Below, piece by piece: positions 1 through 14,600 of a stretch of 64,000 nucleotides of DNA (positions are counted from its first letter, which is position 1; every line of letters starts with the position of its first letter). The notes beneath the pieces are model-generated. The model saw nothing but the letters and a program-made list of their open reading frames with translations. It was not told the DNA's origin and did not search any database. The stretch covers positions 92,246,001-92,310,000 of the forward strand of contig JALMGJ010000001.1 in NCBI GenBank assembly GCA_023362775.1, read 5' to 3'. Source of the stretch: Charina bottae. Its lineage: Eukaryota; Chordata; Lepidosauria; Squamata; Charinaidae. The position numbers were made by a program, and so were the translations under genes.

Positions 1-2290
1 CTGCCTCTCCCAGGGGACCCACAATGACCAGGAACCAGTTTCCTTAAGCAACCACCTCCGTTTTCATCAACACAGGAGGTCTGACCAGATAGCCCTATCT
101 CTACTGCCACCAACTCTGTCTCATCCTTTGTAGCTACAATAATGGTGACCCGCATCTCAACTGGCCTTCAGAGAAGAGTATTACCATACTGTACTGCACC
201 ATTGCATTCTCTGGACACCTTTCTCTGGGATCCCATGCAGGAATCCCAGGGCACTCTGTTCTGACAGCCAGGACCCTTTTGCTCCAGTTATAAGCAATAT
301 TTTTCTGAGCTATGCAGCCGCGCAATTTGTTGTGAACCATGCTGATTCCAGAGATCACGCAGTTCTTCGCTAGCATTTTTTCTCTACGAAAAGCTATATA
401 ATTGGCTGAGAGATCCCATTAACTTCTGAAAATGTCTTAATTGTCAAGGACAAAATTATTTAAGTTTTATTCCTCCCACCCACGTTTTGGAGTACAATGT
501 TGTGCAGGCCATTGACAAGCCAAGTATGGGCCTTGGTCTAAGGAAAGCTGCATATCCCCTACCTTACGGAGATGTTGATAGTTAATGAGCCTTCTCTTGC
601 ATGATCAGATGATCTTAGTCCCAGTGGGGGAGGGTAGAAATAAGGGCCATCTCCCTTCCCCTCTCCTTGCACGGCAAAATATTGGCCTGAGAGTTTTGGA
701 AAGAAGCAAACAGTATCCAGAAGGAACGTAAGGCAAAGCAACGATGAGATGGAAGTCTTGCCTTTCCCATCAGCTGGCTAGAAAGGCAGTGAAGGTAGAC
801 ATGAAAAGAGAACCGATAAAAATTGATTTGGTGCGTGGCGGCAGGCAGCTGCCTCTGCTTCTGTTAATTGCGAAATAGAGCCTGCCTCATGGTTGGCCAG
901 ATGCAAGTCTCCTAATCTGAGCTTCCTGCTTTGGGAGGGAACAACTGTTTGTCCCGGAAATGAGCTGGAGTGATTTAGAGGTAAGAGCATCTTTGGAGGG
1001 AGGGTGGTTGGGCTTGGGGAAACAGCTGTTGATATGTGCATCACACCTGTGCTTTTACTTAAATTGCAAGGTTTTATTAGCACCGAGTAGCCTCTGAGCT
1101 ACTGTACCAACCAGAGGAGGAGAGAGGGTGGCAAGGGAATTGCAGAAATTCCCATCCATTGTAACACAGTTTCATTGCCTTTAACTTAATAAGGGTAAAT
1201 GGAAGAAGAAAAGAAAAGGGACAAATGGGTGATATAGAGGCAGGAGGCTCTGAACAGCATTTGAGCTGGACCTCAATTAGATGTCTGCAGACATTGGACT
1301 CCATGACACAATACATGAATCAATTGGTAGCCTTCTAAACAAAGACAGATGTTCCACTCTGTGAACAGTGAAATCGTGCAACCTGAACACACTCCTTTTT
1401 TTCTATGATTTATTTACAAGTGTATCCAGGGGAAGTGGAGTAACTCATATGATGTATAATGTCTGTAATATTTGCTAGCACAGTATCATTAAATTTGATG
1501 GGGAGAGGTCACAATGTTGAGAAGCATACAGCTAAAACAGGCTTGTGCACATGTACTAATATGTGTTCTGTCTGCACATACACAATATGCTGTTTCTTAC
1601 CGAGGAACTGCATTCATAGAGAAGGCTATCACCTGTGAAGCAGCCAAACATTTACTACATGCTATCTGCAACATCAGTGTAATTTAATGTAATGTATTCG
1701 ATTTAGGCACAACCCAACTCCTAACTGATTCTGGGAAATGTACAATAAAACCAAACAGAATAGAAAATACAGTAATTATAAAAGAAATAAGAAATAAATA
1801 AAAAACAGGAACCAGCGGTGAGTCTGGCTAACCATATCCACACCCTCAAACAATCTGATTGGGGTTCTAACCACCTTGATCCAAGGCCTCCTGTAGAAAA
1901 AGAAGGAAATAAATTAGGTTAAAGAAAAATCTTCATACAGGACTTTAGGAATGAACCATGCTTGCATATGTTGTTTGCAAAAATAATAGATTTGCAAAAA
2001 GAACGTGAAGCACCTTAAGTCAAGGAGATGGAGAAGACTGAAGAAACTACAATGGAGCCAGTGACAACACTACTATGATTTCAGAAGCCAAATGTTTGTC
2101 TGTGGAGAGGTTCAGTAATTCATTCCAGAAATTCAGCTATGTGTAGGATTAGAGCATATGCAGGCAAGCAAGGATCATGTGCTTGAAAGATTCTCATATG
2201 CGCATACTAAGGTTTCAACCCATAGCAGATAGATTACTTAAACATATTTAAAGGAATCTCAGTTAATTTGCAGATTATTTTTTTAAAGCT
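1..2290. other. intronic sequence upstream of first exon in window
   Basis: No exon, recognisable repeat or RNA gene seen. I looked for the EFR3B exon that should precede residue ~122 and did not find it here. Confidence 0.5.
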
Positions 2291-2303
2291 TTATTATTAA
2301 CTA

Positions 2304-2640
2304 AAAAAGGTAAAGGTCCCCCCCGCACATTCGTGCAGTCGTGTCCGACTCTAGGGGCCAGTGCTCATCTCCGTTTGGTAGCCGAAGAGCCAGCACTGTC
2401 CGAAGATGCTTCCACGGTCATGTGGCCGGCATGACATGCGCAGAACGCTGTTACCTACCCACCAAAGTGGTACCTATTCATCTACTTGCATTTGCATGCT
2501 TTCGAATTGCTAGGTTGGCAAGAACTGGGGCGAGTGCGGGAGCTCACTCCGTCATGTGGGGCTAGGGATTCGAACCTCCGAACTTGCAATCTTCCGATCG
2601 ACAAGCCTGGCGTCTTACCCGCTGAGCCACCACACCCCTG
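2304..2640 (-). mobile_element. Sauria-type tRNA-derived SINE
   Basis: Full-length copy in reverse. At the right end is the tRNA-like head (ctgagccacca, box B as reverse of ggttcgaatcc); at the left end is the tail gtaaaggt. It is flanked by a 13-bp duplication ttattattaacta at 2291-2303 and 2641-2653. Confidence 0.85.
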
Positions 2641-2653
2641 TTATTATTAACTA

Positions 2654-5576
2654 CTGGTGCTTTTATTCAAAAGGGGTGCAATTGACTGATTCTGCTCAAG
2701 AGAATTCTCCCTTTAGGCTCACGCAGGAAGGATTTTTCTTTTAAGATGGCAGCTGCTGCAATGTGTTTCTGCATACTTTCCAAACAAAGAAGTCATGCTT
2801 CCTCTCCCTTCAAAACACTTCCTTTAGAATGATGCCTGCTTTGAAAAATGAACACTTAAGCTAAATAGAGACAACATTGTTTATCAGATAATATGCAGAG
2901 TTGAACAAATCTGCTTTATGAATTAGCCAGTCATATCCTCATCTTTCTATATGTACCCACACACTCTTTTTGTATATTTTTCTTCCTGTTTCAATTTATT
3001 TCCCATTCCAAAAACTCCTCAGGCAAGGGAGTTTTGCCATCTACCAAGATGGATTTTGTGAGTAGGCATAGAAAATATAGCTGCTTTTTGATTATCTAAA
3101 ACTCCAGCACCAAGTTAACCCCCAAATGGTGAGGAATGATGGATATTTTTTTAAAAATAACCCTATTTTGAATTGTCCTCAGCCTAAGAGGACCTTGTTG
3201 TAAACTAGAAGGCTGGTCCCTTTCTGTGGGTGGAGGTTGAAATACAGACACAGCTCCTCCAACTCATGAGCTGGGGCAAAAGGAGATTGTAGATGCAGTT
3301 TATGGAAACTATGGCTTAAATTCACCCTAAACAGCTACTAGAGATGTGGGGAGGAATCAAAATTCAGTTTCTAGTGGAGTCAAATGATTATCATAAATCA
3401 GTGAAGATGCATTTTCCATTGGCCTGGGAATCTACCTAAGTTAGACAATTGTGAAGGATCCTCAGGGGTTGGAGAGAAAGTAAAATTCTGAACTAAGTCC
3501 AGGCATGCAGATAGAAACAATTCACATTCAACTGGGAGAGATACATACACACTGAGTAGTCAACAAAACATTAAAAACAAAAAGTAAGGAGCAAATAGAA
3601 GCTATGCATAAGGGGAAGGAGAAAACCTTTTATAGTTCAGGAGTATATGGGTAGAGGTTAAGAGTATAAGGAAAGAGACAAAGTTTTAAATATGCATATT
3701 CAGTGTTGCTGTTTAAAACACATTTGTATAGATGAGGGTACTGTATTCTATTAGGGATTATTTTGCTCATATTTATGCCGCTTTATTAATTTTTCAGCTA
3801 ATAAATGCAATTCCCCTCATTTTTAAATATTGTTCCAAAGAAAGATATAATTTTACGTTGTTTTATTGTACTTAAACTATCAGCTAACAACAAATTTAAT
3901 TTCTTCCATTGCTTTGTTTTATATGTCCTGGGAAGATTGGATGATAAAACTGTACTAATACAATTATTCAAGACTATTATGTACTTTCTCCAATTTCTTT
4001 CTCTGTTTTGGCTGCTCTAGATGACTCCTCCCTGCAGCTGGATAGGTACCAGGTTTTCAAAAATTAGATGGCATTATATATACATTTGTCTATAGGCCAT
4101 TTTTAAAAATAATACTGTAGAAAATGTTCCTGCTGTTCATGAGAAGAGGCTCATAAAACTACTTTTAATAGAAAATGAAGACATTCGAGAAAAATATGCA
4201 TGCACACATTTTGACCTCTCCTCAGGAGAGGCTGCATGATTCATAGATGGGAAGAGTGGAAGTGAAGAAATCTTGCTTTAGGCTTTAGGAAATTCAGGAT
4301 TGTATTAGTACAGAGGCAGAATCTCCATTGAACTCAGTGGGACTTAGGGACTCATGAGAATTCCAGAAATCAAAATTCATGTTTCCCCTGTTTGAAATCT
4401 TAAGCCATTTTTGGCGTAGTTTAGTTTAAGAATGGACCACACTTCTGTGAATGCTTTTATATTCCACCCCGCCCCCATGAGCAAAAAGGCAGCACGTGTA
4501 TCCCCTATATTTTATTCCTTCAACAACCCCATAAGGTAGATCTGGTAACTTCAGAATCGTATATGCAAGGATAGAATATTATTTGTTCCCTACACAGCAA
4601 ATACAGTATATTAGTAAAGGATTAGATTGGGACTGGAGAGATCCAGGTTCAAATCCAGCCTCAAGCTGGGAAACTTCCTAGGTGCCATCAGGCCTGTCTT
4701 TATCAGATAACTCACAGCATCTCTCTATATACAGCTGTTTCTTGGCTTTTAGCTCAATCCTCTCATCAGTTCCCCCCAAATCCAGGACCCACTGGGATAT
4801 CTTCCTATTGGATCCCCTGGCTTTACATTTAAGGTGGTTTGTGAAGTTCCAGCTGAGGAAATCTGCCTACTTGACCCTTTTCTCTCCTGCCTGTCATGGA
4901 CACTTGACCCACACCATCACATTCTTGTCCGCTTGCCCCACTGAACTCATGGAAAAATTATCCTTACCAAAATGTATTTCTTCGCCATAAAAAGGCCAGC
5001 TGGAGCTGAAATGTTCACAGTCAGGAATCATTTCATCCTTTTCCTTCAGATAACAAAATGCTTTGCTGGCCCTGCCTCCATTAAGTGAATTCTGGAGAGA
5101 GGCTGGGGAGGTCTTCTCCTGCAAGAGACCTTGTGAGCCAGTAAAGAGCCTCAGATAGGACAGACCTCATCCAGAGATCATATAAAGCCTCAGATAAGGC
5201 AGAGCTGAATGGATCAAGAGCTGCTTGATCCCATCAGTCTAGAAAGCATTGCTCAGATTGGGGTAATCTGTTGCTTTCTACCTGAGCTGTGCCCAACGTC
5301 GCATTTTTTCCCTAAGCTCTTAAGCCTGATGTGTAACCTTTAAACGAAGCTTTCAATGTGAACTTGAATTTTGAGGAAGAAAAATCCCTGGTGCCACGTG
5401 TCCATTTTACGAGTGCAAGATATGGCTTGTGCTGCTTACAGGCAACTTTTTATTATTGAAATAAAATCCTCACAAGCAAAGACATTATCTGGTGATTTTC
5501 TTAGATTGGTGCATGAATGCGGTATTTTTAATCTCTCTTTTTCTCTGCCCTGACGCCCCTTCTTCCTTTCCTCCAG
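2654..5576. other. intronic sequence, nothing recognised
   Basis: Moderately AT-rich unique-looking DNA with no exon, repeat family or RNA gene that I can identify. Confidence 0.5.
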
Positions 5577-5698
5577 TTTGTGAAGTTTGCAAACATCGAA
5601 GAAGACACTCCATCTTATCACAGGAGCTACGACTTCTTTGTCTCCCGCTTCAGTGAAATGTGCCACTCCAGCCATGATGACATGGAGATCCGGACAAA
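5577..5698 (+). CDS. EFR3B: EFR3B exon (window exon 1)
   Basis: 122 nt. The acceptor follows a pyrimidine tract ending ctccag and the donor is gtaagt. It encodes FVKFANIEEDTPSYHRSYDF and on to MEIRT plus two bases of the Lys codon finished in the next exon. This is a helical-repeat part of the N-terminal half. The previous exon was not found in 1-5576. Confidence 0.96.
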
Positions 5699-8600
5699 GT
5701 AAGTAGAGACCTAAATGGACGCTGGCGGCTTCAGCAGCCTCAAGAAATTCCTGATTTTCTGCTGACAGCCCAGTCCTTTTCTCTTCCCAGCTATTACTCA
5801 GTAATAGTGTTCTCACAAGACAGTTAACCAGATAAAAACTTGGTGACTCCTAGGCTTGGTTAGTGATGACCTTGATTCGATTTTCGGAGAGACTAGCCTG
5901 TTGTGAAAACCTGCTGTTGAGGGTTATTTTATGATTCAGTGTACTGTGCAGACTCAGAAAACGGGTGAATTCAGGAACAAGGTTATATATATTCTGCAAA
6001 CACAGCCGTGTGTGAGGTTTACACAGCATGCTAAACTCTTAAAGCAGGCTTAAAAAAAAAATTTTTTTCATGTTGTGCCCAGCTATTTACATAGATATTC
6101 ATCATACTATTCCCTTTCAGGGTAAGCAACATTATGCAAAGCCCAGAAAAGGCATAAGAAATAGCCAAAGACATTAAAGCATGAAAGAGAAAAAGGAAAA
6201 GGAAATACAGCTAAATTTAGTTTATATCAACTCCATTAATTATACCTCTTCATACTTTTCTGTCCCTGCAAGCTATCCTAGCTTCCACCACAGCCATATA
6301 AAGGTAAAGGTTCCCCCCGCACATTTGTGCAGTCGTGTCCGACTCTAGGGGCCGGTGCTCATCTCCGATTGTTAGCCGAAGAGCCAGCGTTGTCCGAAGA
6401 CGCTTCCACGGTCATGTGGCCGGCATGATGCGCGCAGAACGCTGTTACCTTCCCACCGAAGTGGTACCTATTAATCTACTTGCATTTGCATGCTTTTGAA
6501 TTGCTAGGTTGGCAAGAGCTGGAGCTAGTGTGGGAGCTCACTCCGCATGCGGGGCTAGGGATTCGAACCTCTGAACTTGCGATCTTCTGATTGACAAGCC
6601 TGACCTCTTACCCACTGAGCCACCACGCCCCCCAGTATATACTGCTTTTCATTCTTTAACTCCTCTCTTTTTGAAGATCTCATCAACTCCATCCAGCCAC
6701 AACTGAATGTATGATTTGTGTTAACTCACTCCATTATTCCTGTCAAACACAGCTACTGTGGTCTGTATGAAGCAGCATATGGAAGTAGAGTATAGAGAGT
6801 TATAATGAAGTAAGTGATGCAGTCGACACCCTGTCTCAGTGCCTGAGGGCTGTAAGGGCCTGGATGGGGAACAACAGGCTTCAGCTGAACCCTGGTAAGA
6901 CGGAGTGGCTGTGGATTGATGGCCTCTCGGTTTCCAGGAAATTATCATCTTTGACTCTGGATGGGGTGGCACTGCCCCATTCAAATTCAGTGCGGAACCT
7001 GGGGGTCCTCTTGGACTCATGACTCCTGCTCAAAGAGCAGGTGGCAGTCGTGGCCAGGAGGGCCTTTGCACAACTTCGGGTTGCGCGTCAGTTACGCCCC
7101 TTCCTGGATCGGGAGGACCTCCGAACAGTCACTCATGCCCTTGTCATCTCCCATATAGGTTATTGCAATGCGCTCTACATGGGGCTACCCTTGAAGAGTA
7201 TCCGGAAGCTTAGCTGGTCCAGAATGCGGCTGCGCGGGCAGTTACGGGTGCAATAAGATCAGCTCATGTAACACCACTGCTGCGCGAGCTGCATTGGGTA
7301 CCAGTTTGCTTCCGGGTCCAATTCAAGGTGTTGGTTATCACCTTTAAAGCCCTACATGGCATGGAGCCAGGATACCTGAGGGACCGTCTCATCCCGATTA
7401 CATCCCGCCCCACCCGGTCGTGCAGAGAGGGCATGCTTCGGACCCCATCAGTGAAGGAATTTCATTTGTCAGGGTCCAGGAGACGTGCCTTCTCTGTGAT
7501 GGCACCCGCCTTGTGGAATACCTTGCCCCCGGAGGTAAGGCGGGCACCTTCGCTCCTGGCCTTCAGAAAGTCTTTAAAGACCTGGTTCTGCCGCCTTGCC
7601 TGGGACAAAGGAGGTAATAGTTCCTCCTGGGGGTGGTTAGCCCAGTAATATCCTCCTTTTTAAGATCTTCCCATCCTCTGGATTTTTATCTCATCTATTT
7701 ATTATTATATTGTATTTTTATAGCTTTTTTAATATTAATTTTAATGTTTGTAAACCGCCCAGAGTCTACTGTCGTGGAGATGGGCGGTAATAAATTCGAA
7801 TAATAAATAAATAATGAGTGGGTTTGATACAGTATATAGTTGAATTAGGTATATAGTTGATTTAGCTATATTTCCTTTCCTTTTCTTCCCCATGCCTTTA
7901 GGCTTACTATTTCTTATTCCCTTTCTATGCTTTGCATATTGCAAATTACCTCAAAATGAATACTATGATAGGCATGTATGTACTGTATGTAAATATAAAC
8001 CGCCCAGAGTCTACTGCTGTAGACGGTGATGGGCGGTGATAAATTTGACTAATAAATAAATATTTATTTCTCCCGTTGGGGGAGTTGGGCGGTCACATAA
8101 ATTTAAATAATAAATAAAATTAATTAATTAATAAACCATATGAATACATACTGTATAAGAACAAATACTATACTGTGCTTTAACATAAAGGCCTGGTTCC
8201 TACAACAGGCTGAACCACAAACTACCTAACCCCATTTTAGCATAATGTAGCATGCTGCACTAACCCATGAATATTGCAGAAAGGCCCATTATTCAATCAG
8301 TAGAATTGAATAGTAGCTTTCTAGATTCACTTTGCATTCATAGTAGCTTCCTAGATTCACTTTGTAAGTCAAAGCAAATTTTCAGGCGGTGAGCACCGCT
8401 ACACAGTTTCAAACAGTGTTATGTCTTGAAAAAAATCAGTTTCTTTTTTATGGCCAAACTCTCATGACATTAGCAAGATTTTAGCTTTTAAAAAAACCAG
8501 AGATCCGTGGGTGCCATCTGGTGGTACAAATAGATGCTGAGTTGCCGCTGCACCCCTCAAATGTAACTCTTCTCAGGAGAGGAAAATGTGCCTCTCTTGT

Positions 8601-11600
8601 CTGCCCTGAAGGGCCAGAAAGACTTAGAACTGGTGTCTTGGAGTCTTCCCCTCCACCCCATTCTACCCTCATCCAGTTTGTGAGCACATCTGTTGGAATC
8701 AGTTCCCCCATCCACAGAGTTTTTACCACCAATGGTGATGTCCATCTTCAATACAATGAATGTATCTCTAGGATGTTGTAGTATTACCTTTGACTCAGTA
8801 CTTGGAACTTAGATAAATTTGGGGGCAGCCAACAGTTCCTGCATTTTGGGGAGCTTAGATGCTGTTTTAAGTGCAAGCAAAAACAACATGAGAAGCATTA
8901 GTTCTTCCTTGTACATCACATGTTCAGTGTATTATTGGAGAGGCTGTCTTCCATTCCCAAGTTTTCTAGGGTACATGGAAACCCAGAAATTCTGCATGAA
9001 GGTAGAGGGGGTAGAGAGTGTGTTGAATATGTATGATTAGCATTTTAAATAGTGGTGATGTTAGCAGTCCTAAAACAGCATCATAGAGTAGGAAGAGATA
9101 TTTAGGCCAGAGTTTCTCAACCTTGGCAACTTGGAAGATGTGTGGACCAACTCCCAGAATCACCCAGCATGCCCCAGCCAGAATTCCCCAGCCAGCATGG
9201 AAGTCCACACATCTTCAAGTTGACATGGTTGAGGAACACTGGTTTAGGCCATGAAGTCCATTCTCCTGCTAATGTAGGCCCTCTTTATATCACCTCTCAT
9301 CAGATATTCAGTAAGCTTTTGTTCCGCCATATTGGTTTCTTCTACTGTCTTCCAATTTCTTTTCCTCACTGTAATTGTGCTTTTAGTATCTCCCTTTTTA
9401 GATCGGAAGATCGCAAGTTCGGAGGTTCGAATCCCTAGCCCCGCGTGACAGAGTGAGCTCCCGCACTCGCCCCAGCTCTTGCCAACCTAGCAATTCGAAA
9501 GCATGCAAATGCAAGTAGATAAATAGGTACCACTTCGGTGGGTAGGTAACAGCGTTCCGCGTGCGTCATGCCGGCCACATGACCGTGGAAGTGTCTTCGG
9601 ACAACGCTGGCTCTTCAGCTAACAAACGGAGATGAGCACCGGCCCCTAAAGTCGGACACGACTGCACAAATGTGCGGGGGGAACCTTTACCTTTACTTAC
9701 ATTTATTAGATTTTTGTCCTGCCTTTATTTTTGTTCAACTCAAGGTAACGTAACAAGGCAGCATATATACCTAATGCTACCTATTTTCCCCACAACAGCC
9801 CTATGAGGTGGGTTGGGCTGAGAGAGAGTGACTGGCCCGAAATCACCCAGCCAGCCTTCATAACTAAGGGAGGACTAGAACTCACCATCTTCCGGTTTCT
9901 AGGGCAACAGTTTAGCACTACACCAAACTGGTTCTTAAGTCAATATCAAGTCAAAGTTAACTGACCCTTTTATACTTTCATTCCTCCTCTGAAAGAGAAA
10001 TTTGTCAACAAGACAAGTCAGGAATTTCTTGTACCATGTTTGGCAGAGGCTTTTCTTTTCGACAGATGTGAGGATACTTAAAGTCCTGCATTACTAACAA
10101 TTCATGCCATTTTAGAAGATCTGAGGTTTGCCTTTGGAAAGCATCATCCACATCTTCTTTTTGTTGGGCAAAAAGTAAATATCAGTAACAGCTTTTATCC
10201 ATTCCTCCAGTTATTTTACCCCGTTGCTCTCTACTGCATCTACTTGGATTTTTGAGCAGGCATGGGTATTTTAACATACATCCTCCCTTTTTATTGCTTT
10301 GGTTCCTTTTGAACAAATTATACATTTCAGTTGCTGTTGCTGATGTAATAGATTCCATTAAAGCACACTTCCACTCATTTCTGCAATTCACAAATCTTTG
10401 TCTGGATTCCTTACCTCAAGATTGTTGTCTTCAACTTTCACAAGATACAACCCTCATGACCAAGCTTGCCAGCCTCCAACCAAACACATTCTTAATCATT
10501 TTCATGAGGTACGACCTCTCTTATGTCAGCAGTTTTATTATTATATCCTATGTCGATGATATCCTACCTTTTTTATATTTTGGTCAAGGCAGCAAATATA
10601 CCTAAAACTCCCTCCTCCTCCTATTTTCCCCACCACAACAATCCTGTGAGGTGAGTTGGGCTGAGAGAGAGTGACTGGTCCAAGGTCACCCAGCCGGCTT
10701 TCATGCCTAAGGCGGGACTAGAACTCTCAGTCTCCTAGTTTCTAGGCCAGCACCTTAACCACTACAGCAAACTGGCTTTCAATTTGAGTCGATATTATGT
10801 TAATAACCTAGACCATGGTCCCAGAAATCAGATATCTTTCATTAATACCATTTGTATACTCATTTATTCTGCAGTGCTCTTGCAGTACTCTTTCATTTTC
10901 CATCTTCTTCCATAGTCTGAAAGCATCTGAGACCTCAGGTTCTTGAGCCTCTTTCCTAGATCCTCAGAGGCCATGATGATTTAATTGGTGATCCATTGCA
11001 ATATTATTTGTCATCAAGTGGTTTAGAAGGAAAAGGTAATTGTCACTGCACACTGTAATTTGGAAGTTGTTCTGTAACATCTGTAATCCTTGCGTCTGGT
11101 CAACTGTGCACCTCATGAACTAGTGGGTCCACTCAGCCGTCATTTGTTTCAGTTCCTTGTCAGAGTATGTCAACAACCACTAGGATTAATCTGTTGTCTT
11201 CTTGCAGGCTTCAACTGTGTCCCAGCTGCCCTTCAAAGATCCACTGTTCTATCTCCTCTTCTGCAGTGTTTCTTCTTTTCCCTTCAATGCTGAGCAACTT
11301 TTTTCTTCAAGCACCTGAAAGTTGTTTCAGAATTCCAGCAATGTTCTTTCTACATTAGTTCAAGGGAGTTGTCAGACTAAGCTTGCTCCTTTGTTCTGAT
11401 TGTATTTCTTACAGAGATTTGCTTCCTTTGTCAGTTCTTGTTGTGGTGTTTCCTTTGTTTCATCTGATAAAATCCATCATCTTTCATCAGCTGAAGTATG
11501 ACTAGTCATTGCTCCAATCCTCTGACTTTTCTTTAAGCACCATTACAAGCTAGAATTTGCTGCAAATATGTCTGTTTCTTTTGGGGCGGGAACACAATCA

Positions 11601-14600
11601 AGCCACAAATATTGCATGTTATGCCTGCAGATTCCTGGTCTTTCATTTTCAGGTTTGTTTCTCTGATTATGTGCCATCAAGTCATTTTCGACTCCTAGCA
11701 ACCACAAAGATAGGTTTTCTCCATGATTGTTTCTCAAGAGCAGCGTTTCTCAACCTCAGCCGCTTTAAGATATGTGGACATCAACTCCCAGAATTCTGGG
11801 AGTTGACGTCCACACATCTTAAAGCAGCCAAAATTGAGAAACATTGCTCTAGACTCCACCCAAGAAAGCATTTATATGTTCTTGTTCACTTCTCAAGTAG
11901 TTAAGTACAGTACACACTCTTGACTTAGAGGGAAATTTGTTAGAGACTCCCCACCCCAAGCTCACCTAACAAACTATTTGCTTGCTCTTTGAGCTCACTC
12001 TTTATATTCCTTCTACCCTCTTACTCTTCAGGAAGCAGTCTTCCAGTAAACTATAGTAGGCAGTTGTTCAAGAGGTATTCTTCTCATCCATTACAATTGA
12101 GCACATACAGTAGTCCCTTCAAATACATAGCTTCTCTAAGCATGTTCCTCTCTTCTTTTTCTCTTTCTCCTGTTGAACTTCCCTAGCAAATTTCTAGCAT
12201 AGTAACCCATGCAGACATTTTTAACCCCTTTGTTGTTCAACCTAGCTTTGTCAAGGCAAGGTGGGGAAGAAGGAATAGAGTCCCTCCAAGGAAGAAGAAC
12301 CAAATCCCTGAATCAGGCAGACAGATGAATCGGGCCTGATAGAAACAGTCTCACTCTGTCATAGTACCATGAAGTGGTTCATGCCTCTTCTAATTAATCA
12401 TGACATCCAGACCCAAGGGCAAGTATTTGCTGCAGTCTTAAAGCCTGTTTGCTTGTGTGCCCAGGGCAGTATGAAATGAATAAATCTGCTTTACCCAACT
12501 TCTGTGTAAAGCTTACACAGGTTGGTTTCCTGGTGATAGTGCCCTGCAATAATTTAGTTTATAGACAGAAATAATAGATATACCAGGAGCATTTCCTAAT
12601 TCAAATGACTTTAAAATTGGAAGGAGCAACCTTTGCCTAAGTCCAACCTCCTCTTTCATTTCAATACAATTTTTCAAAAGTTTAAAACATCCCCCACAGA
12701 TGGGTGTCCAACCTCTATTTGAAGAACTCCAGTTAGACCCCACCACTTTCCTAATTAGCTTGATTCCATTATCAGACTGTTCTATAAAAAACTCTTCCAA
12801 TGCTCCATTGAAATCTAGTCCCAGTAATTTAAATCCACTCCATCTATCTTGTCCTCTGGAGCAGTGAAGCTCAAGGTTTTGCACCCTTCAGGTATTCCAA
12901 GCATGCTGTGATGTCCCCATCAGTCTGCTCTTTTCTATACCAGTTCCTTCACTTTTAATTAAAGAGTCTTGTATTCCTATCCATCTGCCATCTATAGCTA
13001 TTCTTCATGATGGCTGGGATGGGTTAGGGTAATCTCTAAAAATGCAACTGAGGAATATGAATCTCTTCAATCAGTAGGCCCTTCAGCCTTCCAATTTGTT
13101 GTTCCTGCAACATCATAAGAATGATACAACAGAATTCTGGATGTGATCATAATTTAACTCTGGAAGTTGTAGTCACCGAAAGGACAAATTTCATAGAGAA
13201 TCCCCCTTCCCTTTTGATGAAGATGATTCTTCCTCCCGAAAGGATTAATCATGAGTAATAGAGTCAGATGGGGCATGGTGGCTCAGCGGGTAAGACGCCA
13301 GGCTTGTTGATCGGAAGATCGCAAGTTCGGAGGTTCGAATCCCTAGCCCTGCGTGACAAAGTGAGCTCCCGCACTAGCCCCAGCTCTTGCCAACCTAGCA
13401 GTTCGAAAGCATGCAAATGCAAGTAGATGAATAGGTACCACTCCGGTGGGTAGGTAACAGCGTTCCGCGTGCGTCATGCCAGCCACATGACCACGGAAGC
13501 GTCTTCAGACAACGCTGGCTCTTCGGCTAACAATCGGAGATGAGCACTGGCCCCTAGAGTCGGACACGACTGCACAAATTTGCAGGGGGAACCTTTACCT
13601 TTACCTTAATAGAATCAGATGCATATTATTTACTGCCAGCCAACTCCGCCTCAGCCACAGCACTTTTTAAAAGTGATTTGTGCTTTCTTGCCCTCCTCTT
13701 CCCCACCTACAAGCATTGTGGGTTGCTCCTGTCTTAGATCTATTTTAGCATCTGCCCACCATCACCCTCCCTGCTGTTCTTGGGATGATCCCTGTCCTAC
13801 AATTAACCTGCTAAGGACGTATTGTTTCTCCTTGCCCTTTGACAAATATGGAAGCCTGGAGAAGCTTTTCAGAAGCTGAGGGATAATGAAAAGCCAAGGC
13901 TAAGGGAAAAGGGGGTAGTTTACAATATGGCATGCCAGGGGGCCTTTTGATGCAGCCACCTAACTGGTGACTCACACCCTTCAGCTAGTTGCCTCTTATT
14001 AACGCTGTTATTTTTATTCTTTTCTGCATGTTTTGGAATCGTGGGTTGGGGAAAACGTTGTCCTCCCTCACATTAGTGTTAAAACTCTGCGTCACTTGGT
14101 TTGGCAGGAGGTTCAGGACAGATTAATGAAAGGGTTATTTTCACTTGAGTTTTAATTTTCCAGATGAAACTCACTACCATGCTATCTTTTGGGGCCATAT
14201 ACTTAAGCAGGGAGACTTACATTTTTATTTTTATTTTGAGGGGGAGGGGAGGATGTTACCATAAGGCAGCCTTTCTCAACTTTCTGATCCTGGAGGAACC
14301 CTTGAAATATTTTCCAGGCCTCGGGGAACCCCTGCACATTCAGGCTCAAATATAGGCCAGAAGTTACAAAATTATTATATTCGTTTCATGGGTAGGCCTG
14401 TATATATGCATTAACAGTGTTCTTAAACTAAAAATAAAGAATGGAACTTACGTCTTTAATGTGAAGTTGCCCAAATTTGAAATAATTTTTTAAATCGTGA
14501 TCTCCCAGGGAAGCCCTAGTGACCTCTCACGGAACCCTAGGGTGCCACGGAACCCTGGTTGAGAAACCTTGCTATAAGGCATAGCTTTCCAAACTGTGTG

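Noticed and set aside
6961..7256. Several short overlapping + frames as small genes
   Set aside because: Frameshifted pieces of one L2 ORF2.
13271..13360. Functional tRNA gene
   Set aside because: Box A and B are present, but the sequence continues into a SINE body and recurs six times; no cloverleaf with a proper acceptor end.
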